Positions 8,239 through 15,916 of a stretch of DNA of 64,000 nucleotides are shown piece by piece. How positions within the stretch are numbered: the stretch's first letter is position 1; each line of letters opens with the position of its first letter. The notes below the pieces were generated by a model. It made no database searches. It worked only from the letters and a program-made list of their open reading frames with translations, and was not told the origin of the DNA. The translations under genes were made by a program, and so were the position numbers. Source of the stretch: Maribacter sp. (GTDB taxonomy: Bacteria; Bacteroidota; Bacteroidia; Flavobacteriales; Flavobacteriaceae); contig JAHDDP010000007.1 in assembly GCA_020629285.1 (NCBI GenBank), positions 184,304 through 248,303 of the forward strand, in the 5' to 3' direction.

Positions 8239-8280
8239 CAGCTACATCATCTCGCTCAAAGTATACTTTGCCGTATCAAG
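8239..8280 (+). repeat. Dispersed repeat copy C, partial
   Basis: The stretch CATCTCGCTCAAAGTATA followed by TTTGCCGTATC matches the minus-strand reading of copy A (CATCTCGCTCAAAAATATA, later TATGCCGTACC) but lacks the central AAGGTCT hairpin. It has the same orientation as copy B. Confidence 0.55.
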
Positions 8281-8411
8281 AAAAAAAGATAAAAGAAACG
8301 CTTATTGGTTACAATGTTGAAAGTCTATTTTACATAACGTTAGAAGTGTCTAAAGAAAAGATTCAAATAAGACGTGAGGTAGCAAGGGCTAAGAAATTAT
8401 ATCGCTATGCT

Positions 8412-8454
8412 AGCGCACCGTCTCGCTGATATTTTAAAAGGTCTACCAGACCTT
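8412..8454 (+). repeat. Dispersed repeat copy B (right flank of island)
   Basis: AGCGCACCGTCTCGC (8412-8426), an A/T spacer, then the hairpin AAGGTCTACCAGACCTT (8438-8454). It is the inverted partner of copy A at 4583-4642. Directly downstream is ACGTTAGCAGTTGCGG, with the CGTTAGC sequence seen at edges of mobile insertions. Confidence 0.75.
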
Positions 8455-8672
8455 CCAAAATACCTACGTTAGCAGTTGCGGCAAGCTGACGAGAATGCTG
8501 TAGAAAAAAATCTTACACATAATTCCTCGAATATGAGAATTTTAAATGAATCTCAAAGGCTTGCTTTTAAATTCGTGACAAAATAAGATTGGCTAGTGGC
8601 TGATATTATTTGGTGTCGAAATGAAGCGGGTGCCTTAATTAGAATATAGTTGAACTTACCGTAGTTTCGTTT

Positions 8673-8746
8673 TTACATAATTACTTTGTTATAATTCTCC
8701 TGCGGGCCTTATAACGTAACTATGTAAAATAGCGCGGAAATGCGCT
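8673..8746. repeat. Long imperfect hairpin plus AGCGC/GCGCT stem-loop
   Basis: The left arm (8673-8694, TTACATAATTA...GTTATAA) pairs with the right arm (8709-8727, TTATAAC...TATGTAA) around a GC-rich loop. It is followed at once by a perfect AGCGC/GCGCT stem (8731-8746). The rest of 8461-8859 shows nothing gene-like. Confidence 0.6.
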
Positions 8747-8859
8747 ATCCACAAAATTACTATAATTGTTCTATAATTTATATTATGTAAAATAGACTTT
8801 TTGAGACTCCACTATTGTATACATATTTCATTGCAATTGTCAACATTCAAAAACTTAAG

Positions 8860-10002
8860 TTATTTTGGCATAAACTTATTATGATCAGACTTATCGAAAT
8901 CTTTCAGTGTACCAGATTTCAGTTCATCTAGTTTTGCTTTTTCTTCTGCAGCTTTAATCATTTCTGCAGTGTCTTGTTCTTCACTTACCCAAAATTTCCA
9001 CCAAGGTTTAGATTTCTTGGTCGTCGTCGGTGCTTTTTTCTTTACAGCAACTGGTTCTATGTTCTTAATGGTTTCTTTGACAACTTCATTTGGTGCATTT
9101 ATTGGCTTGGATTCACTTGGTATAGCTGTCGCTGTTGGAGCTATTTGTATACCATCATGCAAAAACTTAAACTGTACTTTACTTGATGCCAATGCCTGAG
9201 AAATGGTTTGTAGCATTTCGTTCTTCTCAATCTGCTCTATGATAGAATTGCATTTATCAATCAAGCTTTGGTCTTTAACAATAGCCTTACTTAATTTAAA
9301 GGTTATTTCACCGCCAAAAGATTTACGTTGCAATATCATAAGCATAACCTGTTGAAACGATGTATTTATATCGGTTACCAGTTCTTCTATATGCTTACTT
9401 TTTAGTTCAATACCATAATTTTGCGCCTTATTCTCAGAAATAACAAAATTATCTTCCGATTTATTTTCTGGTAATTTCTCTCCTCCCATGGCAACCACTT
9501 CCCCATTTTGAACCAAAAATACCTTATCTGAAATAGGGTCTTGCTGCGGATTCTCAAAGTACTGTTTTACGACCACTGGTAGCTTTAAACGCATCTCTGA
9601 ATTAGCATCTATAGCCATCAACACACCCTTAAAAGGTATACCAACCATCAGCGTATCGCACTTCAGCTCTGCCGCAATCTTGATCATGAAATCCTTATCC
9701 AATATCTTTTCACTGGCGTATTCATTACCTTCGGCAAATAGTATTTTTGACCCCTCTGCATCTGTTATTTGATATGCTACATCTATTGCTTTTAAATTCG
9801 TAAGCGCCTCTTTCTTTACTCCCGGAAATCTATTATACAAATCTGACTCATCCGAAGCACCTTCATACACTATGGCATTACCGCTATCTTTACCATAAGC
9901 CACCACAGGAGCTATACTGTCATTAAATAAAAATTCTTTAAACTGTAGTTTTTCATCTTTACGGTAATCAGCTGTTTTTAAGATAGGTAATAACGTCTCC
10001 AT
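8860..10002 (-). CDS. Protein of unknown function with basic Trp-rich C-terminal motif
   Basis: About 380 residues, unrecognised. The N-terminal half alternates short beta-strands and helices (VAYGKDSGNAIVYEG, KCDTLMVGIPFKGVLMAID) like a soluble alpha/beta protein. The middle is helical (ELVTDINTSFQQVMLMIL). A Pro/Lys-rich linker leads to KKSKPWWKFWVSEE, a basic aromatic cluster that could dock on membrane or nucleic acid, and a charged tail. No signal peptide. The start is uncertain: ATG 10050 opens the longest frame, but its first 16 residues look unlike a folded N-terminus, and ATG 10002 (METLLPILKTADYR) follows an A/T-rich leader. It is downstream of the terminator at 10139-10164, so it needs its own promoter. 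Confidence 0.6.
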   Translation of the reverse strand: METLLPILKTADYRKDEKLQFKEFLFNDSIAPVVAYGKDSGNAIVYEGASDESDLYNRFPGVKKEALTNLKAIDVAYQITDAEGSKILFAEGNEYASEKILDKDFMIKIAAELKCDTLMVGIPFKGVLMAIDANSEMRLKLPVVVKQYFENPQQDPISDKVFLVQNGEVVAMGGEKLPENKSEDNFVISENKAQNYGIELKSKHIEELVTDINTSFQQVMLMILQRKSFGGEITFKLSKAIVKDQSLIDKCNSIIEQIEKNEMLQTISQALASSKVQFKFLHDGIQIAPTATAIPSESKPINAPNEVVKETIKNIEPVAVKKKAPTTTKKSKPWWKFWVSEEQDTAEMIKAAEEKAKLDELKSGTLKDFDKSDHNKFMPK

Positions 10003-10138
10003 TAAAAGGTCATTTAAAATTGTGGTTATATATACAACTTTTGTATACACGTTTTAGTGTACCAACCCCCCTATTTCAAAGACTTGTCACTACCCTATTA
10101 CATCTTAAATACTTAGCACACAATAAATAGGCACAAAA

Positions 10139-10164
10139 AAAACCGCTCATTTCTGAGCGGTTTT
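10139..10164 (-). terminator. Rho-independent terminator
   Basis: The stem AAAACCGCTCA / TGAGCGGTTTT with loop TTTC ends the minus-strand gene 10187-10495. Confidence 0.85.
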
Positions 10165-10186
10165 CATAAATATTATACGGTTTATG

Positions 10187-10495
10187 TTATCGGTTTAAAA
10201 CATACTTTGCTACTTCTAATTCCAAATCATAACATTCTTCTATTTGGCGTTCTATATCATCCATACTTTCCATAATAGAAATATCGTTCTCTTTCAATAT
10301 TTCAAGTAAAGCATCGGTGCTATTCGCTGTACGATGTATCGTAGTTTTTAAATCTTCCTTTTTTTCAAAGCCCTTAGAGGTCTGTGGTTCATATAAATAA
10401 GATTCCATTTTCAATAATAGTTGCGCTACCGATTTTCTTTTTCTTTCTAATTCGGATAAAACAGTTACTTTTTGGGAACTCAATGAAATTTTCAT
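10187..10495 (-). CDS. Small helical protein, paralogue of 15917-16249
   Basis: 102 residues, all helical by composition, cytosolic. It shares with the protein at 15917-16249 the core motif ESYLYEP (residues 31-37), followed at the same distance by an F-E-x-K stretch, a basic helix and an acidic C-terminal helix ending in a Y-V/T-L segment. Identity is otherwise low. No known domain is recognised. Both copies are followed or flanked by strong terminators and sit among stress-related small genes (cold-shock protein, HPF), so a regulatory or adaptor role is possible but unproven. Confidence 0.7.
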   Translation of the reverse strand: MKISLSSQKVTVLSELERKRKSVAQLLLKMESYLYEPQTSKGFEKKEDLKTTIHRTANSTDALLEILKENDISIMESMDDIERQIEECYDLELEVAKYVLNR

Positions 10496-10612
10496 AAACC
10501 AATTATTTTATTGAATTAACGTGTCATATTACAATTGATTGTGTTTAAAAATGAATTTTCCTTAAAAATTAGACCTAATACACAAAAAACCATATAAAGT
10601 TTTTAAATAAAA

Positions 10613-10636
10613 AAACCGCTCATTGCTGTACGGTTT
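10613..10636 (-). terminator. Decayed terminator-like hairpin
   Basis: AAACCG(CT) and (TA)CGGTTT pair, but the inner stem found in the sibling hairpins at 10139 and 11251 is mismatched. It lies just downstream of the gene 10666-11103. Confidence 0.5.
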
Positions 10637-10665
10637 CATATGTACTATTAGAAAAGTAATTACTC

Positions 10666-11103
10666 TTAGAAAAGTCCTTTCGCCTTATTAAGTAAGCTGC
10701 CAGCATCGCCACCAACTAAACCGCTAAGACTTTCTAAACTGAATGCAGCGTCTGAAGCTTCATTCGATTCAAACTTTTCTTTAAGGCTATCTACTAAACC
10801 TGGTGCTACATTACTAGCTTCCGCTTGTGCCTCTTCAGCATTCATACCTTTGCTCTCTAGTATTTCAGCTAGTTTACCTTTCAAATTTTGAACGATGCCA
10901 CTGTCTTCTGTTGCATTACCGTCATTTGAAAATAAGCTTGTTACCGCACTTAAATCGCCGGCACTTACTTTTTCCATAAGACTGTTGATCAGCGAAGATG
11001 CTCCCTCTTCTGCAGCTCCGCTAGTTGCTTCAGAATTTAAAGAATTTGCGCTCATTGTTTCTTGCAATTTTTGAATTGCCATTTGCTTTAATTGATCTAA
11101 CAT
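10666..11103 (-). CDS. Conserved small acidic protein, Ala/Ser/Glu-rich
   Basis: 145 residues, starting MLDQLKQMAIQKLQE. It is rich in A, S, E and G with repeated LxxLxxKL-type helices and a C-terminal LSGLVGGDAGSLLNKAKGLF that looks like an amphipathic tail. It lacks Cys and His and any signal peptide. It resembles abundant uncharacterised proteins of Bacteroidota that recall DUF937-type sequences, but the assignment is weak. It stands alone between the cold-shock gene and a degraded terminator; function unknown. Confidence 0.65.
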   Translation of the reverse strand: MLDQLKQMAIQKLQETMSANSLNSEATSGAAEEGASSLINSLMEKVSAGDLSAVTSLFSNDGNATEDSGIVQNLKGKLAEILESKGMNAEEAQAEASNVAPGLVDSLKEKFESNEASDAAFSLESLSGLVGGDAGSLLNKAKGLF

Positions 11104-11250
11104 AGTGTTTATAATATATATAGTTAATAATGGTATTACATGTGGTTAACAAGGCGTTACAAGATTGCACTTACCTTGAGATATCTATAAAGATAGTAGA
11201 CATTTAATAGAAACGGCTGCCTAGCACCGCATTTGGCTTTTTACCAAATA

Positions 11251-11279
11251 AAAAGTCCGTCATTGCTGACGGACTTTTT
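11251..11279 (-). terminator. Rho-independent terminator of the cold-shock gene
   Basis: The perfect stem AAAAAGTCCGTCA / TGACGGACTTTTT with loop TTGC lies immediately downstream of the cold-shock protein stop codon. Confidence 0.92.
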
Positions 11280-11284
11280 GAAGT

Positions 11285-11479
11285 TTATTCTATAACTCTA
11301 ACGTTAACTGCGTTTAAACCTTTTTTTCCTTGGGTTAGTTCGAATTCTACTTCATCGCCTTCGCGAATCTCGTCGACTAATCCTGAAATGTGAACGAAAT
11401 GATCGTTCGTTGAACCTTCTTCCGTAATAAAGCCATAGCCTTTTTCATCATTGAAGAATTTAACTGTTCCTGTACTCAT
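11285..11479 (-). CDS. Cold-shock domain protein (CspA family)
   Basis: A 64-residue single cold-shock domain with both RNA-binding motifs: RNP1 KGYGFIT (residues 13-19) and RNP2 HFVHIS (27-32). The start STGTVKFFN and the end GLNAVNVRVIE are canonical. The protein binds single-stranded RNA/DNA in the cytosol and acts as an RNA chaperone. Length is normal. It is monocistronic with its own strong terminator and a long AT-rich upstream region (about 235 bases to the next gene), in which a structured 5' leader typical of csp genes could lie, although I cannot show one. Confidence 0.95.
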   Translation of the reverse strand: MSTGTVKFFNDEKGYGFITEEGSTNDHFVHISGLVDEIREGDEVEFELTQGKKGLNAVNVRVIE

Positions 11480-11717
11480 AAATGTAATATAATTTGATAT
11501 TAATAATTACTTGTGAAGTTGCAATTATAATGCCAAAAATTAAAAACTATCTTAATTTTATTTTTTTATACCAGCTGCATATGAGGCAATGGGTATTACA
11601 TATCATATAGAAAACTTACCGATCCAACCCTAATATAATACCCATTTTACAAGGAATTTTAAAAAAATTAGGATCACTTAAATAAATGCTTTATTTTAGT
11701 ATCGTAAAATAATAAAC

Positions 11718-11915
11718 GTGACGACCAAACCTAACTTTGTGCTCTTATCCGAAAACAATACTTACTACGTTGAGTACCTTATTGGGCATCTTGTTTTAGC
11801 GAACAGTATTACGGAAGCTGTTATATTTGAATCACAATCTCAAGCCATAAAGTTTCAAAAATACCTGTACAAGAATTGTAGTGTTCGCTTTTCTGTAAAT
11901 ACCTTTATCGCTTAA
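11718..11915 (+). CDS. Small hypothetical protein (65 aa)
   Basis: A 65-residue frame opening with GTG 11718 (MTTKPNFVLLSENNTYYVEYL) and ending IA at TAA 11913-11915. The pattern of short strands (FVLLSENNTYYVEYL, LVLANSI), a helix (SQSQAIKFQKYLYKN) and a last strand looks like a small folded domain rather than a chance frame. No family is recognised. It lies between the cold-shock gene and the FKBP lipoprotein gene. Confidence 0.5.
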   Translation: MTTKPNFVLLSENNTYYVEYLIGHLVLANSITEAVIFESQSQAIKFQKYLYKNCSVRFSVNTFIA

Positions 11916-11989
11916 TCTATACCCTTTAAAAAAAGATTGTAATTCCATTTACCATCATTCATTACACTAACTTTTCAAAAATTCTTATC

Positions 11990-12460
11990 ATGAAATATAT
12001 TGCGTTACTTTTTATGGCCATTACAATGGTTTCTTGCCTTTCTAACGACAATGATCCTGTAACGACGGAACCCGTTGATTATACCGAAATAAACGAGAAG
12101 GAAATTAACGAATATTTGACCGCAAATGAATTAAATTCTGAAACTACAGCCTCTGGCTTACATTATATTATCGAGAATTTAGGGGATGGGCCTAAACCTG
12201 CATCAGGAACCGCAAATGTTACGGTAGCCTATAAAGGTTACTTTTTGGACGGTACTGTTTTTGACCAAAATAATAACGGCTTTAACACTGACCTTAATAA
12301 GGTTATTGCAGGTTGGACAGAAGGTATACAACTATTTAACGAAGGTGGTAGCGGCGTGTTACTGATACCTGCTCACTTAGGTTATGGTAGTTTTGATTTC
12401 AACGGTATACCTGGTGGATCGGTTTTAATTTTTGACATTGAATTATTATCGGTTAATTAA
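11990..12460 (+). CDS. FKBP-type peptidyl-prolyl isomerase lipoprotein
   Basis: The signal peptide MKYIALLFMAITMVSC has its lipobox cysteine at 16, so the protein is anchored in an envelope membrane. Residues 50-156 form an FKBP domain (PF00254): ASGLHYIIENLGDGPKP, VAYKGYFLDGTVFD, VIAGWTEGIQLFNEGG, LIPAHLGYG and the closing LIFDIELLSV. The family catalyses cis-trans isomerisation of proline bonds during folding of exported proteins. Its last 8 bases overlap the end of the convergent gene 12453-13694, which is tight but common. Monocistronic as far as can be seen. Confidence 0.92.
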   Translation: MKYIALLFMAITMVSCLSNDNDPVTTEPVDYTEINEKEINEYLTANELNSETTASGLHYIIENLGDGPKPASGTANVTVAYKGYFLDGTVFDQNNNGFNTDLNKVIAGWTEGIQLFNEGGSGVLLIPAHLGYGSFDFNGIPGGSVLIFDIELLSVN

Positions 12461-13694
12461 ACGAAAACGCATCAATAGACATCTTTGCGGTACGTACTTG
12501 TGTAACTGAGCCCACTTGCTCGGTCCAAGCGAAATATAGGGTTTCCTCCACCATTTCCATTTGAGGAAATCCGGATTTACGGGAATCTGCCATTTCAGCA
12601 ATCAATTGTTTCTTGGAAGTTGTGCCGTCTTTATGTATAATCATTGCTTTGAATAATGCGGTTTTGTCATTGGCTTCCATCCAACTAACAACAGCTTGGT
12701 CTTCATCCATCCATAGTACATCTACCCGACCCATAATAGCGCCTTCCGCAACTATGATCGGTTTTGTAAATTCGGCTCCACCATCCGAAGAAAAAGCAAT
12801 TTGTACTTTTTGTTTTTTTGATGCTCCGGTAAACCATGCTACTACCAAATTATTCCCCAAAGCATCAACTTTAGGTCCGTTGACCGGGCAGCCTTTTATC
12901 TGCCAATCATCTTCATGAATTACTTTGGGTGCAGTCCACTCCCCTCCCACTTGACGGATAATATTAATATCTCGAATTTCATTATCTGAGCGATCTCTAT
13001 AGATTACAACAGGACCATTATCGGTTATTGCGGAAGTTGTCTGGCAGCAATCGCAGGTTCGTGCATCCAACTCATATTCCTGCAATAGTTCTCCCGTTAC
13101 AGAAACCACACCTGCTCTAAGTGTCATTGCTCCTCGCTCCCCTGCTTGATTTTCTTCTGTATTTCTACCATCTAGCCAATTCACAAAAAAGTTATTTTTA
13201 TATGGCACAATGCTTACAAAGCCATGCTCCGTAGGTGTACCATCTGTATGTAAAGGCATGTCTGTTTTCCAAACAGTTGCACCTTTAGGCTTCACGTTTA
13301 TCTTTATATCATATGAATAGGTGCCTTCAGTAGATTTTTTTAATATATGAGACCATAAACTACCATTGTTTTCGGTAATCATAGGGTAATCTGCCCAATT
13401 CACGAACCAATCTGTACCACTCAGTACATTTTGTGCTTCTTGCCACTCGCCATCAATCAATTCTGAAAATCGCATGGTAGAAATAGTATCATTGGAAGTT
13501 TCTACCCATGAAAGTAATGCTACATCTTTATTTGACATTAGGTGTGGTAATGCACTTGATGCCGAAGCGGGAGATTTTATTTCTTGCACTACAGCTACCG
13601 GCACTTCTGCCTTTGGTATTTTTGATTCTTCCTTGCAACCCAAAAGCAAGCTAGCTACTACAAAAAGAACTACGGAACTACTATTTAATCGCAT
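12453..13694 (-). CDS. Lipoprotein with sialidase-like beta-propeller and CxCC motif
   Basis: A 413-residue lipoprotein (lipobox LLLGC, Cys20). The mature part shows repeated beta-strand units with Asp-box-like turns (IAFSSDGGAEFTKPI) and W-rich strands, as in sialidase/BNR six-bladed propellers. Distinctive is RTCDCCQT (Cys214, 216, 217) plus a later KGCPVNGP (Cys269), a cysteine set unlikely in a plain sialidase and suited to metal or disulfide chemistry. The ATG overlaps the stop of the upstream TlpA-like thioredoxin gene by one base (TAATG), so the two are translationally coupled; the thioredoxin may keep these cysteines reduced or help load a metal. True sialidase activity is doubtful. 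Function unproven. Confidence 0.75.
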   Translation of the reverse strand: MRLNSSSVVLFVVASLLLGCKEESKIPKAEVPVAVVQEIKSPASASSALPHLMSNKDVALLSWVETSNDTISTMRFSELIDGEWQEAQNVLSGTDWFVNWADYPMITENNGSLWSHILKKSTEGTYSYDIKINVKPKGATVWKTDMPLHTDGTPTEHGFVSIVPYKNNFFVNWLDGRNTEENQAGERGAMTLRAGVVSVTGELLQEYELDARTCDCCQTTSAITDNGPVVIYRDRSDNEIRDINIIRQVGGEWTAPKVIHEDDWQIKGCPVNGPKVDALGNNLVVAWFTGASKKQKVQIAFSSDGGAEFTKPIIVAEGAIMGRVDVLWMDEDQAVVSWMEANDKTALFKAMIIHKDGTTSKKQLIAEMADSRKSGFPQMEMVEETLYFAWTEQVGSVTQVRTAKMSIDAFSFN

Positions 13695-14200
13695 TACTGT
13701 ACTGCTCTAAGTTTTTCAATCATTTCTGGACTATCCCATTTCAATCCGCCATCAAAACGCAATACCTTCTCCCCTAACTTATTATATATAAATGTTGCTG
13801 GAAGGGCACTTATATTTTCTTCTGCATACACACCATTAAATTTTATAAATTCTAACTGAAATCCGCGTGACTCTTTAAACTTCACGATCTTTTCTATGGA
13901 CTGATCAGACGCAAATAGAAAAACATAATTTTCATTAGCTAATATGGTTTGGGCTTTTTCCATATCCGGCATTTCTTCTATACATGGCCTACACCATGTA
14001 GCCCAATAATTTAGCAATACTCGCTTTCCCTTGTAATCGCTTAATTCTATAGGGTTACCCTCTATATCTTCATAAGTAGAAATAGTCACTTTTTCTGAAA
14101 TGGTTTCCTTTTTTTCAGGTTGGGGCTTCGTGATTTTTTTCTCTTTACAACCTACAATCACAATCGCGGTAATAAGGAATATCAGTGTTCTTAAATGCAT
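13694..14200 (-). CDS. TlpA-family thioredoxin-like lipoprotein
   Basis: A signal peptide with lipobox IVGC followed by a thioredoxin fold with active site WATWCRPC and the cis-Pro loop SALPATFIYN. It belongs to the TlpA/ResA group of envelope thiol-disulfide reductases. Start taken at ATG 14200 (MHLRTLIFLI), which gives a standard signal peptide; the upstream ATG 14215 would add MVYLN. Mature length of about 150 residues is usual. It is first in a two-gene operon, overlapping by one base the CxCC propeller lipoprotein downstream, its likely client or partner. Electrons would have to come from a DsbD/CcdA-type protein not in this window. Confidence 0.9.
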   Translation of the reverse strand: MHLRTLIFLITAIVIVGCKEKKITKPQPEKKETISEKVTISTYEDIEGNPIELSDYKGKRVLLNYWATWCRPCIEEMPDMEKAQTILANENYVFLFASDQSIEKIVKFKESRGFQLEFIKFNGVYAEENISALPATFIYNKLGEKVLRFDGGLKWDSPEMIEKLRAVQ

Positions 14201-14248
14201 ATTCAAATATACCATTTAGCACTATGAAACCTATAGGCTTAGAAACAA

Positions 14249-14273
14249 AAAAACCGCCCTGTAGGCGGTTTTT
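14249..14273 (-). terminator. Rho-independent terminator
   Basis: The stem AAAACCGCC / GGCGGTTTT with loop CTGTA and a T-run lies downstream of the SlyD-like gene and upstream of the thioredoxin operon. Confidence 0.9.
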
Positions 14274-14293
14274 CTTATAATGTGCAATACGTT

Positions 14294-14722
14294 TTATTGA
14301 ACTTCAACCAATTCTAATTCAAAGGTTAAATCTTCACCTGCCAATGGGTGATTTGCATCTACAACGATGTCATTATCGTTTACTTCCGCAACACGTAATT
14401 GTCTTTCGCTACCATCTGCATTTGTTGCCATAAGTGCCATATCTACTTTTGGTTCCATATCTGCTGGTAAATCTGATTTTTGAACTGTTTGAAAAAGCTC
14501 TTTTTGCTTTTCACCGTATGCATCTTCTTTGGCGATAACGATAGTTTTCTTATCATTAACCTCCATATCAAGCAATCCTTTTTCAAAACCCGGTATTAAG
14601 CTACCTTGTCCTAATTTTACATCTAATGGCTCTCTACCTACTGAACTGTCAAATGTTTGACCATTACTTAGTTTACCCGTGTAATGTACTTTTACTTGAC
14701 TATCTGCTTTTACTTTACTCAT
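14294..14722 (-). CDS. SlyD-like FKBP-type peptidyl-prolyl isomerase
   Basis: A 142-residue cytosolic protein with the SlyD layout: a split FKBP domain (VKVHYTGKLSNGQTFDSS, GSLIPGFEKGLLDM, then C-terminal NHPLAGEDLTFELELVEV) interrupted by an inserted flap around residues 70-120 carrying chaperone activity. The His/Cys-rich metal tail of E. coli SlyD is absent, as in most relatives. It assists folding by proline isomerisation. Monocistronic with its own terminator at 14249-14273. Confidence 0.92.
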   Translation of the reverse strand: MSKVKADSQVKVHYTGKLSNGQTFDSSVGREPLDVKLGQGSLIPGFEKGLLDMEVNDKKTIVIAKEDAYGEKQKELFQTVQKSDLPADMEPKVDMALMATNADGSERQLRVAEVNDNDIVVDANHPLAGEDLTFELELVEVQ

Positions 14723-14872
14723 ACTATTGAATTCTACTATTTAACAAAATTGAAGTGCAAAGGTATTGTTCTTAATAGGGAAAAACGAAGATTATAGTAA
14801 AACCTTCCGTTTTTGGGCACTTCTTAACATTATTGAACGAAAAACACGGGTAAATTACTAGTTTTAAACAGG

Positions 14873-15415
14873 TTACTGCCCTTTATCAATAGCATTTACA
14901 CGACCGTTATACTGAATCGAATTTCTATTTGCCATGTTCACAGAAACTACACTAGACAAATTGGGAAAGATATCTACGTACACCATATACCTGTCTGATG
15001 AATTATTTATCTGAAAGCTGATGGTATACTTTTGCTTATCTGTATTGAATTCTTGAACATAATTCTCCGGAAGTCCGTTGAACTCTATTCCTGTAGCAGA
15101 GCCATAACCTCCACCAAATTGACGCTCACCAAAATAAGGTAAATTGGCAGAAATGCTATCTCCTTCAATTTTTAAAAAATTACCGGTACCTGTTAAATCT
15201 ATGCGTGAAATAGTGCTACCAGGAGGAACAAGTCCGCCATTAGCAATTGCAGCCATACCTTGTGTTACCATCGGATTTGCAGAAGCAGCGGTAAATTCAA
15301 AATTTTTCGATGAAACTAAAGCATGAATTGGGTGCGAATCGCTAATAATCGTTTTTGACGACTTGCAACTGCATAACAAAAAAAAGACGCTAAATAATAA
15401 AAGTGGAGTTTTCAT
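14873..15415 (-). CDS. DUF4251 lipoprotein
   Basis: A 180-residue protein with signal peptide and lipobox LLCSC (Cys17). The mature part matches the DUF4251 pattern seen across Bacteroidota: an SKNFEFTAASANPM strand, then ISRIDLTGTGNFLKIEGDSISANLPYFGERQ, then a GIEFNG strand and a C-terminal sheet ending SIQYNGRV. The family is predicted to form a small beta-barrel in the periplasm; its role is not known. No operon partner: flanking genes are 150 and 57 bases away. Confidence 0.88.
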   Translation of the reverse strand: MKTPLLLFSVFFLLCSCKSSKTIISDSHPIHALVSSKNFEFTAASANPMVTQGMAAIANGGLVPPGSTISRIDLTGTGNFLKIEGDSISANLPYFGERQFGGGYGSATGIEFNGLPENYVQEFNTDKQKYTISFQINNSSDRYMVYVDIFPNLSSVVSVNMANRNSIQYNGRVNAIDKGQ

Positions 15416-15472
15416 AAATACGATGTGTTCATTCTCTTTCTACACCACGAAATCTATGCCAGAAGATAAGTT

Positions 15473-15799
15473 TCAATCTTCATATTCTTCTTCTTCAAAT
15501 TCTGTATTTACCAAAACCGATCTCTTAAGGTCAACAGTTCTAGATTCTTTATATAATGCCTTGATCATACGTTGACGTTTTCGGTCAGATATATTTAAAG
15601 TATCCAATGCTTTAATCTTTTGCTTTAACGCCTCTCTTTGCAGCATTACAGCAGTTTCATAATTAGGTTCGAACTGAAACATTACCGGACCTTCGTCTTC
15701 TTCATTGGGCTTTGTAGTGGTAGAATCTTTCGATTGGGCGTAAGACAAAGTAGTACAGAAAAATGTGCAGCAAATAGCTAGCCGCATAAAACTTTTCAT
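15473..15799 (-). CDS. Small secreted protein, paralogue of 16795-17136
   Basis: 108 residues with a cleavable signal peptide (MKSFMRLAICCTFFCTTLSYAQ). The mature domain has a helical core whose key stretch LDTLNISDRKRQRMIKALYK matches LDSIDISDARRRRLIQELKK of the protein at 16795-17136, so the two are paralogues. The acidic end EEEEYED is unique to this copy. No named domain is recognised; the size and helical basic segment suggest a periplasmic accessory protein. The gene lies beside a copy of the other paralogous pair (ESYLYEP proteins). Confidence 0.7.
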   Translation of the reverse strand: MKSFMRLAICCTFFCTTLSYAQSKDSTTTKPNEEDEGPVMFQFEPNYETAVMLQREALKQKIKALDTLNISDRKRQRMIKALYKESRTVDLKRSVLVNTEFEEEEYED

Positions 15800-15916
15800 A
15801 TCAAATTTATTAATGTTCTAGGTCTAAATTAGTAACATTATTTTAAAATGATACATAAACAAGCATGTAATAGAGAGATAATTATATCTTTTACCAATTA
15901 CCTAAGAAATAGGTAT

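Larger units (their letters stand above)
4448..8859. other. Accessory island: one phosphoesterase-NTPase gene in repeat-rich non-coding DNA
   Basis: Between two ordinary gene blocks, 4.4 kb contain only one large gene (4854-7961). The left flank (4448-4853, about 400 bases without a gene) holds a TAACG/CGTTA hairpin, an inverted-repeat copy and a GAATG tandem repeat. The right flank (7962-8859, about 900 bases without a credible gene) holds palindromes, two more copies of the repeat family and a long hairpin. The gene is strongly AT-biased with many AAT/AAA codons. No integrase, transposase or tRNA end is visible. The layout suggests repeated insertion and decay at one site. Confidence 0.6.

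Noticed and set aside
8202-8429. 75-codon frame in the right flank of the island
   Set aside because: It starts in a palindrome and runs through two dispersed repeat copies; the residues reflect repeat sequence and match no protein pattern.
4448-8859. Insertion sequence or integron
   Set aside because: No transposase or integrase frame, no target-site duplication I can point to, and hairpins do not fit the attC core well.
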